From an uncultured Alphaproteobacteria bacterium (GTDB lineage Bacteria > Pseudomonadota > Alphaproteobacteria > Micropepsales > Micropepsaceae), in the NCBI GenBank assembly GCA_902826695.1, contig CADEFU010000001.1, forward strand, positions 1 to 64,000: a stretch of 64,000 bases of DNA, read 5' to 3'. The notes under the pieces are model-generated. The model was not told where the DNA came from. It did not search any database and saw only the letters and a list, made by a program, of their open reading frames with translations. A program made the position numbers and the translations under genes. Position 1 is the first letter of the stretch; the number at the start of each line of letters is the position of its first letter. This document shows positions 24,486-33,776 of this stretch, one piece after another.

Positions 24486-24924
24486 GGCGTACAGCTACCG
24501 GAACGATCCTGCCGTGCCGCGGTTTACAGACGACAAGGCTGTGGTGATCTTCGACGGCATGTGCGTGATGTGCTCCCGGTTTGCACAACTGATCTTGCGC
24601 CGGGACAAGGCGAAGCGGTTTCGGATGCTGACCGCGCAGTCGGCGCTAGGCGCGGCCCTCTACAGGCACTACGGGCTTGATCCCGTGTCGTACGAGACGA
24701 ATGTCCTGATCGAAGATGGGTGCGCGTACTTCAAGTCAGAGGCTTCGATGCGCATTCTGGTGCGGTTGGGGCTGCCTTGGTCGCTGGCGCGGGCCGGGTA
24801 TGTGCTACCGCGCGCGGTGCGCGATCCGCTCTACGATGTGATTGCGCGCAATCGTTTGCGTTGGTTTGGTGTGCGCGAGCGGTGCTTTGTGCCGCAGACG
24901 GAGGACGCGGATCGTTTCCTGTGA
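24472..24924 (+). CDS. DCC-family thiol-disulfide oxidoreductase-like protein (DUF393)
   Basis: The 150-residue protein has the family pattern at its N-terminus: VVIFDGMCVMCSRF with a CxxC pair, then FRMLTAQSALG, and a C-terminal RNRLRWFGVRERCFVP. This is the DCC (DUF393) family, thioredoxin-like proteins of unclear redox role. The GTG start overlaps the preceding gene by 14 bases, so the three genes form one operon. Confidence 0.83.
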   Translation: MRSAEAYSYRNDPAVPRFTDDKAVVIFDGMCVMCSRFAQLILRRDKAKRFRMLTAQSALGAALYRHYGLDPVSYETNVLIEDGCAYFKSEASMRILVRLGLPWSLARAGYVLPRAVRDPLYDVIARNRLRWFGVRERCFVPQTEDADRFL

Positions 24925-24938
24925 GCCGGCCAACAAAA

Positions 24939-24963
24939 AAGGGGCCGTTTGACGGGCCCCGCT
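24939..24963 (-). terminator. Rho-independent terminator for the minus-strand barrel gene
   Basis: On the minus strand GGGGCCCGT, a 3-base loop and ACGGCCCC form a stem with one bulge, followed by six T. It lies between the convergent DCC gene and barrel gene and terminates the latter. Confidence 0.65.
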
Positions 24964-24985
24964 GTTCAGGAGATGAGCAAGTGCG

Positions 24986-25549
24986 TTAGTTCAACAGGAA
25001 GTCAAAGCGCAACGTCACGCTTTGGTCGCGCGCATCATCACGCGGCGTCGTCTGCGTGAAGAGCGGGTTGTTGAATTGATCGGTGTATTTGTACTCGAGA
25101 CCCAACGTCATCGATGGCGTGAACGAGTAGGTGACGCCAGCCATGCCTTGATAGGCGAGCGTGCCGCGCGGCAGTGCTTCGTTCAGCAGGAACTGATCGC
25201 CGAGGTTCGTCTTTCCAAGACCGCCGCCGACATACGTGTCGAGCGACCAGCCCGGCGAGAAGACGTAGTAGCCGTTCGCCATAATCGAGTCGGCGCCGCT
25301 ATCGAGCAGAGGAACCGAAAGGCCCGCAGCCGCCGGCGCAACGCCCGTGTCAGAGCCCAACGTCGAGTGAATGCCAACGAAGAAGCCGCCTCTCTTCTGC
25401 GGCTCATCCGTGACGGCCGTCATACCGAGGTCGGCGTAAATCGCGCTAATGATGCGGTCGGCTGACGACTCATCAGACGCGTATGCAGGCACGGATGCCG
25501 TGAAGGCCCCCGCCGCTGCTACCGTCAGTATAGTCATCGCACGTTTCAT
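24986..25549 (-). CDS. Outer-membrane beta-barrel protein
   Basis: The 187-residue protein has a signal peptide ending around AYASDE. Its amphipathic strands include GGFFVGIHSTLGSD, YYVFSPGWSLDTYVGGGLGKTN and TLGLEYKYTDQF. The last strand is SVTLRFDFLLN, lacking the usual terminal aromatic residue. It is a small porin-like or opacity-type barrel of unknown role. Confidence 0.75.
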   Translation of the reverse strand: MKRAMTILTVAAAGAFTASVPAYASDESSADRIISAIYADLGMTAVTDEPQKRGGFFVGIHSTLGSDTGVAPAAAGLSVPLLDSGADSIMANGYYVFSPGWSLDTYVGGGLGKTNLGDQFLLNEALPRGTLAYQGMAGVTYSFTPSMTLGLEYKYTDQFNNPLFTQTTPRDDARDQSVTLRFDFLLN

Positions 25550-26055
25550 CGCGCTTTAGCCCCGTTTGTCGTTCGGTCTGGCCCGATGGCCTCCCGACGC
25601 CCTCTAACTATGGACGACTCGCCCTTGATCGCAATTGTCGCCGGGAAAGATTGTCGGACCCTTGCAGCAAAGACACATGGTCTTGCGTTGTGGCTTCTAG
25701 GGCACACCTAGAAGTAGAGGACCGCTGTGGAAACTCACCAGTTTTCGGCCTTAGTCATCGCTCGAAAACGGCCGGAATTGTGAGCAAATCTGCGGTTCTA
25801 CTTGTGCGCGTGGCGATGCGCTGCCAGGGTCGTTTGATACCGCGTTCGATGGGGCTTGCATACGCAATCCGAGGGACGAAATAGGGCTGCGACAGCGGTG
25901 CCTTTCGTCTCGTTAGTATCTTGTTAACTAGTTGGGGCTTGTGGGTGGGGTCAAATCAGCCTCCGCCGGCATGCTTTCGGCCGACTTGATTCGCGTTTGG
26001 CGTCTCGCGGTTGAAATCTTCGTCACGTAATTGCGACCCCTACCCAACATAGCTA
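25550..26055. other. Long intergenic region with inverted repeats, possible RNA or regulatory region
   Basis: I see no convincing gene in these ~500 bases. A 77-codon plus-strand frame (25651-25884) has no ribosome binding site and does not look like protein. A perfect 8-bp hairpin (CTTCTAGG, loop GCACA, CCTAGAAG) lies at 25694-25714, and GTTTTCG/CGAAAAC can pair around 25742-25770. The region separates divergent genes and is more A/T-rich than its flanks. It could hold a small RNA or control sites. Confidence 0.35.
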
Positions 26056-26925
26056 ATGTCCGCCGCTCAAATTCAGCCTGTGGCGGCGGTTTCCGCCCAT
26101 TTCGAAGGCCCGCGTGTGAGCGACGTATTTCAGGAAGTGCAAGAAGAGTATCGTCGGCAACAGCTGACCGAAGCTTGGGCGAAGTACCGGATCCCCATCA
26201 TAGCCGGGACGGCGGCGCTGATTCTGGGTGTCGCGGGGTATCAGGGCTGGACCTATTGGCAAGGCAAGCAGGTCGAGCAATCGTCCCGTGAACTTGAGGC
26301 GGTTGGAGACCTGATGCGCGCCAAACCGGACGCGCAAAAGGACGCTGCCGACAGACTGGCCAAGCTGGCCGCAAGCGGAAGCGGCGGATATCCGCTGCTC
26401 GCACGCTTCCAAGAAGCGGGTATGCGCGCGGAAATGCGCGATATGAAGGCTGCCATCGTGATCTATGACGATATTGCGCGCAGCAACAGCGACGCGATGT
26501 TTCGCGAGCTTGCCGCCGTACGCGCTGCGGTGCTGCTCTCCGAAACGGAGCCGTTGGACAAGATGAAGGCGCGGCTTGAGCCGATCGCCAACGGCACAGG
26601 TCCCTGGAAAGCGACCGGTCAGGAGCTGCTGGCCTACGCGTACTGGCGCGCCAACAAGCCGGCTGACGCGATCAAACTCTATGACGAGATCCTGAAGACT
26701 GAGAACGTGCCAAACGGCACGAAGCAACGGGCGCTTGAAATGAAGGCTGTGCTCAAGGCTGGTCTAAAGGTCAGTGATGTGAGGCCGCCGCCGCGTGTAG
26801 CATTGCCCGATATGCCGACTCCTGACATTGGGCCGTTGCTGCTACAACCCGCGACACCGACCCCGGAGCAACCGGGATCGCTGCTCGGACCAACGCCGAC
26901 GGTGCCGACAACCCCTACGCCGTAA
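26056..26925 (+). CDS. YfgM-like TPR protein (ancillary SecYEG translocon subunit family)
   Basis: The protein begins with a cytoplasmic stretch ending in SDVFQEVQEEYRRQQ. It then has one membrane segment (IPIIAGTAALILGVAGYQGW, about residues 47-66) and a periplasmic TPR region, ending in a proline/threonine-rich tail. This matches the family that in E. coli is YfgM, a partner of PpiD at the Sec translocon. The next genes, bamB and der, keep the yfgM-bamB-der order. The GTG at 26116 (giving MSDVFQEV, the usual start of relatives, with GAAGG upstream) is a good alternative to the ATG used here. Confidence 0.83.
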   Translation: MSAAQIQPVAAVSAHFEGPRVSDVFQEVQEEYRRQQLTEAWAKYRIPIIAGTAALILGVAGYQGWTYWQGKQVEQSSRELEAVGDLMRAKPDAQKDAADRLAKLAASGSGGYPLLARFQEAGMRAEMRDMKAAIVIYDDIARSNSDAMFRELAAVRAAVLLSETEPLDKMKARLEPIANGTGPWKATGQELLAYAYWRANKPADAIKLYDEILKTENVPNGTKQRALEMKAVLKAGLKVSDVRPPPRVALPDMPTPDIGPLLLQPATPTPEQPGSLLGPTPTVPTTPTP

Positions 26926-26950
26926 CTCTCCTCTTGCAAGAGACAACGTC

Positions 26951-28303
26951 ATGACCCTCCGCCCCTTTCGTTTTCCGCTGGCGGCTGTGAGCCTGTTGGC
27001 TCTCAGCACGATTTCGTTGAGCGCATGCGAAACATTCGATCAATTCATCACGCCCGGCACCAAGATTGAAGTGCGCGGCGAGCGCGTGGCGGTGTTGCCG
27101 ACGGCAAGCGCGGTCGAAGCCGATCCCAAGCTTGAGGGCGAGCGCGTCGTGCTCCCCAAACCGGTTGTCAATCCGGATTGGCCGCAGCCGGGTGGCTATG
27201 CGGACAATGTGATGCATCACCTGTCAGCGGCCGGAAAGCTCGATGATCGTTGGAGTTCGAGTATTGGCTCGGGGTCGTCGTCGTCCTCACGACTGACAGC
27301 GTCGCCTGTGATCGCCGACGGCAAGATCTATGTGCTGGATTCGGAAGTGAACGTGTCGGCCTTCGACGCGAAGTCGGGCGATCGTTTGTGGCGCTCGGAT
27401 CTTACGCCGAACGACGAAGACTCCGAAGACGGGTTCGGCGGCGGCGTTGCGGTCGACGGCGACAAGGTGTTCGTGTCCACCGGGTTCGGGTTCGTTGCGG
27501 CGCTGAATGCTAAGAACGGCAAAGAAATTTGGCGGCGCTCCGCGACGGTGCCGTTCCGTGCGGCGCCGGTGGTCAATGGCGGGCGCGTCTTCGTCGCGAC
27601 GCAGGAAAACCAACTCATGGCGCTCGCAGAAGATGACGGGCGCGTGCTTTGGGATCATCGCGGCATTGCCGAGTCTGCCGGTATCTTGGGCTCGAACAGC
27701 GTTGCGGTCTCGGGCGACGTCGTTGTCGTGCCTTACACGTCGGGTGAGCTGTTTGCTTTGAACGTGCGCAACGGTAAGCCGGTCTGGAACGACACGCTCG
27801 CGCGGAGCGGCGGTATGACGGCGCTGTCGTCGCTGGCCGACATTTCCGGCCGGCCGGTGATCGATCGCGGTATCGTCTTTGCGAACAGTCACGCTGGGCG
27901 CCTTGTTGCGATCGACATTCGTACGGGCGAGCGTGTGTGGACGATCGACGTTGGCGGGACGCAACGCCCGTGGGTTGTCGGCGACTATGTTTATGTCATC
28001 ACGGACGGCGCGAAGGTGATGTGCGTGCGGCGTGCGGACGGGCGTATTCGCTGGATCAAGCAGCTCGATGCCTATCGCGATCCAGAGGGAAGACGCGGCG
28101 CGATTGCATGGTCGGGGCCGGTGTTGGTTTCGGATCGTCTGATCGCGTTGTCGTCGGAGGGCTATGCGGTTTCGATTTCGCCCTACACGGGCGAAATTCT
28201 TGGGCAGATCGACATTCCCGACAAGGCGTTCATCGCACCTATTGTCGCGAACAACACGGTGTATGTGCTCACCGACGACGCGCGGCTGACCGCGCTCAGA
28301 TAG
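26951..28303 (+). CDS. bamB: Outer-membrane assembly lipoprotein BamB
   Basis: The 450-residue product has a signal peptide ending in the lipobox LSAC, so Cys22 or so is lipidated. Eight PQQ-like propeller blades follow, with the recurring pattern GKEIWRR, GRVLWDHRG, GKPVWND, GERVWTIDVG and GRIRWIKQLD. BamB is the scaffold lipoprotein of the BAM complex that inserts barrels in the outer membrane. It lies between the YfgM-like gene and der, the order found in many proteobacteria. Confidence 0.92.
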   Translation: MTLRPFRFPLAAVSLLALSTISLSACETFDQFITPGTKIEVRGERVAVLPTASAVEADPKLEGERVVLPKPVVNPDWPQPGGYADNVMHHLSAAGKLDDRWSSSIGSGSSSSSRLTASPVIADGKIYVLDSEVNVSAFDAKSGDRLWRSDLTPNDEDSEDGFGGGVAVDGDKVFVSTGFGFVAALNAKNGKEIWRRSATVPFRAAPVVNGGRVFVATQENQLMALAEDDGRVLWDHRGIAESAGILGSNSVAVSGDVVVVPYTSGELFALNVRNGKPVWNDTLARSGGMTALSSLADISGRPVIDRGIVFANSHAGRLVAIDIRTGERVWTIDVGGTQRPWVVGDYVYVITDGAKVMCVRRADGRIRWIKQLDAYRDPEGRRGAIAWSGPVLVSDRLIALSSEGYAVSISPYTGEILGQIDIPDKAFIAPIVANNTVYVLTDDARLTALR

Positions 28304-28322
28304 ACGTTCGATTGATGATTCG

Positions 28323-29672
28323 ATGCCATTCACCGTTGCTATTGCCGGTCGCCCCAATGTGGGCAAGTCGACGCTGTTCAACCGGCTGACGCGCAGTCAC
28401 GCCGCCATCGTCGATGATACGCCGGGGGTGACGCGCGACTGGCGCGAGGCTCAGGTTCAGCTTCTGGACCTTTCGTTTCGCTTGTTGGATACGGCAGGGC
28501 TTGACGAAGCGAAGAGCGACGATCTCGGCGCGCGCATTCAAAAGCAGACGGTAGCGGCGATCGAGCAGGCCGATGTGCTGCTGTTCGTAATCGACGGGCG
28601 TGAGGGGATCACGGCGGGCGACAAGGATGTAGCGCAGCTGCTGCGCAAGTCCGGCAAGCCGATCATACTAGCCGTCAACAAGGCCGACACGCGCGAAGCG
28701 GAAGCAACGGCGTCCGAGGCCGAGCGGCTCGGCTTCGGCGAACCGGTGTCGCTTTCGGCAGCGCATGGACGGGGCCTCGACGATCTCTATCGTGCGCTCA
28801 TAGCGATGGCGCCGGACGAAGCGCGGGAAGATACGGGAGATGACAGCGCCGAACGGTCGTTGACGATCGCGATTACCGGACGACCGAATGCGGGTAAGTC
28901 GACGTTGCTCAACCGGTTGATCGGCAAGGAGCGATCGATCACAGGGCCTGAGGCTGGGATCACTCGCGATGCCGTTATCGCCGAGTGGGTTTGGGACGGG
29001 CGCAAGGTCAAGCTCGTGGACACCGCCGGTTTGCGGCGCAAAGCGAGAGTTTCGGAAGAGCTCGAGAAACTCTCGGTCGCGGATGCGATCGAAGAGATCA
29101 AGATGGCGGAGCTCGTCATCCTCGTGATCGATGCCGACATTCCGTTCGAGACGCAGGACTTGCAGATCGCCGACCTGGTGGAGCGCGAGGGGCGAGCGAT
29201 GGTCGTCGCCGTGAACAAGTGGGACCTCGTCGACGACAAGGCGAAGCGGCTGAAGATCTTGCGCTCGCGCGTCGACGAATTGCTGCCGCAGTGGAAGGGC
29301 GTACCGATTGTTGCGATCTCGGCGCTCTCCGGCGAAGGGGTCGATCGGCTCATGCCCGCGATCGTGAAGCAGCACGAGATTTGGAATAAGCGCGTCGCCA
29401 CGAACAAGCTGAACGACTGGCTGGCGATGATGATCGAGCGGCACTCGCCGCCCGCACCGAAAGGGCGGCGCATCAAGATCCGCTACATCACGCAAGCACG
29501 CACGCGCCCGCCGACGTTTGCGATTTCGTCGAGCCAGGCCGGCGAGCTGCCCAGCGACTACGGCCGGTACCTCGTCAACGGCCTGCGCGAACACTTCGGC
29601 TTCACCGGCGTGCCGATTCGGATGAAGGTAAAGGCAGGAACGAACCCGTTCGATAAGGGGCGCAGGTCTTGA
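28323..29672 (+). CDS. der: Ribosome-assembly GTPase Der (EngA)
   Basis: The 449-residue protein has two tandem GTPase domains: GRPNVGKST, DTPGVTRD, DTAG and NKAD in the first, and GRPNAGKST, DTAG and NKWD in the second. A C-terminal KH-like domain ends in NPFDKGRRS. Two G domains in a row are diagnostic of Der, which acts in 50S ribosomal subunit assembly. Length is normal and the gene is intact. It begins 19 bases after bamB. Confidence 0.97.
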   Translation: MPFTVAIAGRPNVGKSTLFNRLTRSHAAIVDDTPGVTRDWREAQVQLLDLSFRLLDTAGLDEAKSDDLGARIQKQTVAAIEQADVLLFVIDGREGITAGDKDVAQLLRKSGKPIILAVNKADTREAEATASEAERLGFGEPVSLSAAHGRGLDDLYRALIAMAPDEAREDTGDDSAERSLTIAITGRPNAGKSTLLNRLIGKERSITGPEAGITRDAVIAEWVWDGRKVKLVDTAGLRRKARVSEELEKLSVADAIEEIKMAELVILVIDADIPFETQDLQIADLVEREGRAMVVAVNKWDLVDDKAKRLKILRSRVDELLPQWKGVPIVAISALSGEGVDRLMPAIVKQHEIWNKRVATNKLNDWLAMMIERHSPPAPKGRRIKIRYITQARTRPPTFAISSSQAGELPSDYGRYLVNGLREHFGFTGVPIRMKVKAGTNPFDKGRRS

Positions 29673-29787
29673 GCGGCGCGCAGGCCCAATTTCTGCGTGT
29701 GGGCTGCAACCGATTTTTCCTTAGCTGACAGCGCCGGGATAATAGCCTTATTCTGGGTAGGTGTTTGTCGCTTTGAGGATCGCGCCC

Positions 29788-30832
29788 ATGACCGTCCGTG
29801 CCGCAGCGTTGATGACGACCGCTTTGCTTTTGGCGCCGGTGGCGCTTGGCGATGTTCTTCCGCCGAAGCCTGAACCTGCAGCTCCCGCGGCACCTGCAAC
29901 CGCTCCGGCAGCGCCGTCGGCTCCGGCGGCCGCGCCTGCGGCGGGTGATGGTGGCAGCAAGGTTGAGGCCGGGGCCTCGGGTGATCCTTCGGCGCCGACT
30001 GAGCCGGCGGCCGCCGTGCCGCCGGGACCCGCGCGCGCTTGCGGCCAGCAGTTTGGTGCAACGCGACGGTACGCATGATCTCGGCGGGAAGGCGCGTATC
30101 GTCATCGCTGAAGGCTTTGCGTATCTGGACGCGGCTGACACGAGGAAGCTTCTGACCGAGGTCTGGGGCAATCCGCCGGATGTGGGCGCGCAGGCGCTTG
30201 GGGCGATCGTACCGAAGGGCGTGAGTCCGCTTGCCGACGAAAGCTGGGCCGCGATCATCACGTATGAGGGCGACGGCCATGTCGCCGACGACGACGCGGC
30301 GTCGATCAATTACGCCGACCTCCTGAAAGAGATGCAGGACGGGACGAACGAGGAGAATAAAGAGCGGGAGAAGGCGGGCTACGGAGCGGTTACGCTCGTC
30401 GGGTGGGCGCAGGAGCCAACGTACGACAAGGCCGAGCACAAGCTCTATTGGGCGAAACACCTGAAGTTTGGCGGCGAGCAGGCGGACACGCTGAACTACT
30501 CGATCCGTGCCTTGGGCCGGGAAGGCGTCCTGCAGGTGAATGTCATCGGCGGCATGAGCCAGCTCAAGGATATCAACGAAAAGGTTCCCGGCATGCTCTC
30601 GATGGTGTCGTTCACCGAGGGCAATCGCTATGCGGACTACAAAGAGGGCGACAAGCTTGCGGCATACGGCATTGCCGGCTTGATCGCGGGCGGCGTCGCG
30701 GCGAAAGCGGGGTTGTTTAAGCTTTTGCTCGCGTCATGGAAGTTCATCGCGATCGGCCTTGTGGCACTCGGCGGGACGGTGTGGCGGTTCTTTAGCGCGC
30801 GGAAGACCGAAGACCCGTCGGCCGGAAGCTAA
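29788..30832 (+). CDS. DUF2167 membrane-anchored protein, apparent frameshift
   Basis: A signal peptide and a Pro/Ala-rich linker start at the ATG 29788 (GAGGA upstream) in one frame, which stops at 30078. The rest of the protein continues in the next frame from about 30020 to 30832: THDLGGKARIVIAEGFAYLD, DDDAASINYADLLKEMQDG, VGWAQEPTYDKAEHKLYWA and NYSIRALGREGVLQVN are typical of DUF2167 proteins. Two membrane segments close the C-terminus. The two halves together make one normal DUF2167 protein, so a one-base indel near 30000-30040 splits it. This is either a sequencing error in GC-rich sequence or a real mutation. Confidence 0.75.
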
Positions 30833-30860
30833 CGGCGGCGGCGTTGCCCCACGATATTGC

Positions 30861-31571
30861 CTAGCGCTGGAACGCGATGCCTTCGCCGTTGCGGGTTTCG
30901 GAGGGCATCGCGAGCTCGATCAGGTGAGCGGCGACGGCCTCAGGCGTTGGGAGCGTTTCGGGGTCTTCGCCGGGTACCGCTTTGGCGCGCATCAGCGTGC
31001 GGGTCGGGCCGGGGTTGAACAGGTTGACCCGTACGTTGGTTGATGCGCACTCGGCGGCGTAGGTGAGGACGAGTGCGTCGAGCGCCGCCTTGCTGGCAGC
31101 GTAGGTGCCCCAGTAGGCGCGCGGGTGTTTCGCGACGCCAGAGGTGACGAACACGGCGCGTCCCGCGTCGCTGGCTTTCAGCAGCGGGTCGAAGAACTGG
31201 ATCAGGCGTAGGTTCGCGTTGACGTTGACGTCGAATGCCTCAAGCCAGTGCTTTGGGTTGATGTTGGTTAGCGGCGAGAGGCCGTGCAAGACCGCGGCGT
31301 TGCCGATGAGGATGTCGAGTTTGCGCCAGCGCTCGGCGACGGCACCAGCTAGACGCGGGAACGCGGCGCCATCTTTGAGGTCGAGCGGTACGAGAGTCGC
31401 GGCGCCCCCCGCCTTTTTGATTTCGTCGTCGAGTTCTTCGAGGCCGCCGACCGTGCGGGCGACGGCGATGACGTGGGCGCCTTCGCTTGCGAGCGCGCGC
31501 GCGGTGGCGCGGCCGATGCCCCGGGAGGCGCCGGTGACGAGGGCGACGCGGTTGGCCAGACGCAGAGCCAT
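30861..31571 (-). CDS. SDR-family oxidoreductase
   Basis: The 236-residue protein is a classical short-chain dehydrogenase: TGASRGIG (cofactor binding), GNAAV in place of NNAG, a catalytic Ser in VTSGVAKHPRAYWGTYAASKAALD with the YxxxK pair, and NPGPTRT. It begins one base after the purF stop, an arrangement found in several alphaproteobacteria, so it is co-transcribed with cvpA and purF. Its substrate is unknown. Confidence 0.88.
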   Translation of the reverse strand: MALRLANRVALVTGASRGIGRATARALASEGAHVIAVARTVGGLEELDDEIKKAGGAATLVPLDLKDGAAFPRLAGAVAERWRKLDILIGNAAVLHGLSPLTNINPKHWLEAFDVNVNANLRLIQFFDPLLKASDAGRAVFVTSGVAKHPRAYWGTYAASKAALDALVLTYAAECASTNVRVNLFNPGPTRTLMRAKAVPGEDPETLPTPEAVAAHLIELAMPSETRNGEGIAFQR

Positions 31572-31572
31572 G

Positions 31573-33030
31573 TTAGACCGCGAGAAGCGAGAGCTGTGCG
31601 TTCTCGACGGTGCTGTCGCGGTCGGTGAGGGCGGTCGGATAATCGCCGGTGAAGCAGGCGTCGCAGTATCGTGATGTCGTGCCGTCGCGTCGGTTCTGAC
31701 GAAGCGCGCGATAGAGGCCGTTGATGGAGATGAAGTGAAGTGAATCTGCGCCGATGAAGCGGCACATTTCAGCTACCGTGTAGTTGGCGGCGAGGAGGTT
31801 CTTTTTCTCAGGTGTGTCGACGCCGTAGAAGCAGCTGTCGGTCGTGGGTGGGCTTGCAATGCGCATGTGGACTTCGGTGGCGCCGGCGTCGCGGACCATC
31901 TTGATGATTTTCTTCGACGTGGTGCCGCGGACGATGGAATCGTCCACCAGAACCACGCGCTTGCCTTGGATGCGGGCGCGGTTGGCGTTGTGCTTCAGCT
32001 TCACACCGAGGTGGCGGATGTGGTCGCTGGGTTCGATGAACGTGCGGCCGACATAGTGGTTGCGGATGATGCCGAGTTCGAACGGAATCTTCGACGCTTC
32101 CGCGTAACCGATCGCACCGGGCACGCCGGAGTCCGGGACCGGGACGACCATGTCGGCTTCCACCGGGGCTTCGCGGGCGAGCTCTGTGCCGATCGACTTG
32201 CGTACTTCGTAGACGCCGTGGCCGTCGATGATGCTGTCGGGGCGGGCAAAGTACACGTACTCGAAGATGCAGAAGCGTTGGCGTTGCGGCGGGAAGGGCT
32301 TGTAGGACTCGAGCCCTTCGTCAGAGATCACAACGACCTCGCCGGGATCGACATCGCGGAAGTAGTCGGCGCCGATGATGTCGAGCGCGCAGGTTTCCGA
32401 GGCGAGCACGTAGGCGCCTTCGAGCTTGCCGATGACGAGCGGACGGACGCCGAGCGGGTCGCGGGCGCCGATTAGTTTTTTGCGGGTGAGAGCGACGAGC
32501 GAGTAAGCGCCTTCGATTTGCTTCAGGGCATCGACGAAGCGGTCGACGATCTTGTCGTAGGACGACGTCGCGACGAGGTGAACGATGCACTCCGTGTCCG
32601 ACGTCGAGTAGAAGATCGAACCTTTCTGGACTAAGCGCTTGCGGATTGCGACGGCGTTGGTGAGGTTGCCGTTGTGGGCAATCGCGATGCCGCCGTTTGC
32701 GACGTCGGCGAAGAAGGGTTGGATGTTGCGGTTCAGCGTGCCGCCCGCGGTTGAGTAGCGGACGTGGCCGATCGCGTTGCCGCCCTTCAGCTTCTCGACC
32801 GGGCCTCCGACGGAGAACTGATCGCCGACCAGGCCTTCGCGGCGTTCGCGGTAGAAATTGTCGCCGTCCGAGGAGACGATGCCGGCAGCTTCTTGGCCGC
32901 GGTGTTGGAGGGCGTGGAGACCCAGGACCACGAATGCTGCGGCCTCGGGCTTGCCCCAGATGCCGAAGATTCCGCACTCTTCCTTGAGCTTGTCGTCGTC
33001 AAAAGGGTTCGTTGAAAGGTCTTTTTCCAT
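31573..33030 (-). CDS. purF: Amidophosphoribosyltransferase
   Basis: PurF makes phosphoribosylamine from PRPP and glutamine, the first step of purine synthesis. The 485-residue protein has a short propeptide before the nucleophile cysteine (KLKEECGIFGIWG), the Ntn glutaminase domain (HVRYSTAG, GIAHNGNLTN, TSDTECIVH) and the PRTase domain with VVLVDDSIVRGTT. The ATG at 33030 shares a base with the cvpA stop (TGATG), so translation is coupled. Complete and typical. Confidence 0.97.
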   Translation of the reverse strand: MEKDLSTNPFDDDKLKEECGIFGIWGKPEAAAFVVLGLHALQHRGQEAAGIVSSDGDNFYRERREGLVGDQFSVGGPVEKLKGGNAIGHVRYSTAGGTLNRNIQPFFADVANGGIAIAHNGNLTNAVAIRKRLVQKGSIFYSTSDTECIVHLVATSSYDKIVDRFVDALKQIEGAYSLVALTRKKLIGARDPLGVRPLVIGKLEGAYVLASETCALDIIGADYFRDVDPGEVVVISDEGLESYKPFPPQRQRFCIFEYVYFARPDSIIDGHGVYEVRKSIGTELAREAPVEADMVVPVPDSGVPGAIGYAEASKIPFELGIIRNHYVGRTFIEPSDHIRHLGVKLKHNANRARIQGKRVVLVDDSIVRGTTSKKIIKMVRDAGATEVHMRIASPPTTDSCFYGVDTPEKKNLLAANYTVAEMCRFIGADSLHFISINGLYRALRQNRRDGTTSRYCDACFTGDYPTALTDRDSTVENAQLSLLAV

Positions 33031-33740
33031 CACTCTTTCGAGGTGGATTTGACGAGTTCATCCAAGGCGCGACGTTCGCTCGCGCTGTAGGAGGCTCGTT
33101 TTTCCCCACCACCGTCCTCATTGTTGGAGGTGTTGTTTGTGTCGCGTGCCGGTTTTGGTTTTGGCTCCGGCTTCGCGGCGGCATTCGCTACTTCTTGGGT
33201 TTCCTCGGACTCGACCGATTCTGCAACGGTCGCTTCTGCGTCTTTCTTCTTCTTCTGGTCGCCGAGCGAAACAATGATGTCGGCGGTGCCCTTCACGACG
33301 GGCAAGAGGCGGGCCTCACGCACCCAGTCGGGATGGCGATCTTCGTCGGCGAGTGAGGTGAATACGACGTAGCCCAAGCCCACGACCAGTAAGCCTCGGG
33401 CGAGGCCAAACACAAAACCGAGCGAGCGGTCGAGCGGGCCTGCTTTGCTTTCGCGCACGATCTCCGAAAGGCGGAAGCTCACGAACGAGGCGGGAATCAG
33501 GATCAGGAAGAATACGCCGATGAGTGCGAGGATGTCGGCGAGAATGTGCGGCTCGAGGAGCGCGCGGGCGAACGGCTTGGTGACCGGCCAAAAGAAAACA
33601 GCTGCGAGGGCGGCGACGAGCCAGGAACTGACGGAAAGTGTTTCTTTGAGGAAGCCGCGATACGCCGCGATCAGGCCGGAGATCAACAGAATCCCCAGCA
33701 CGACGTAATCGACGATCGTCAGATCACTCTCCATGGGCAT
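33030..33740 (-). CDS. cvpA: CvpA-family membrane protein
   Basis: Four membrane segments occupy the first ~170 residues. The N-terminal signature is LTIVDYVVLGILLISGLIAAYRGFLKE, followed by LGFVFGLARGLLVV, as in CvpA proteins. The C-terminal ~70 residues are a polar, acidic/lysine-rich tail. CvpA is an inner-membrane protein first linked to colicin V production. Its place before purF is conserved. The start could be the ATG at 33740 or 33734. Confidence 0.9.
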   Translation of the reverse strand: MPMESDLTIVDYVVLGILLISGLIAAYRGFLKETLSVSSWLVAALAAVFFWPVTKPFARALLEPHILADILALIGVFFLILIPASFVSFRLSEIVRESKAGPLDRSLGFVFGLARGLLVVGLGYVVFTSLADEDRHPDWVREARLLPVVKGTADIIVSLGDQKKKKDAEATVAESVESEETQEVANAAAKPEPKPKPARDTNNTSNNEDGGGEKRASYSASERRALDELVKSTSKE

Positions 33741-33776
33741 CCCAACACCTAGCACTAGAGGTGTCGAACTTTTGGG

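Noticed and set aside
25651-25884. 77-codon open frame in the long intergenic region
   Set aside because: No ribosome binding site, no protein-like sequence and no support from neighbours.
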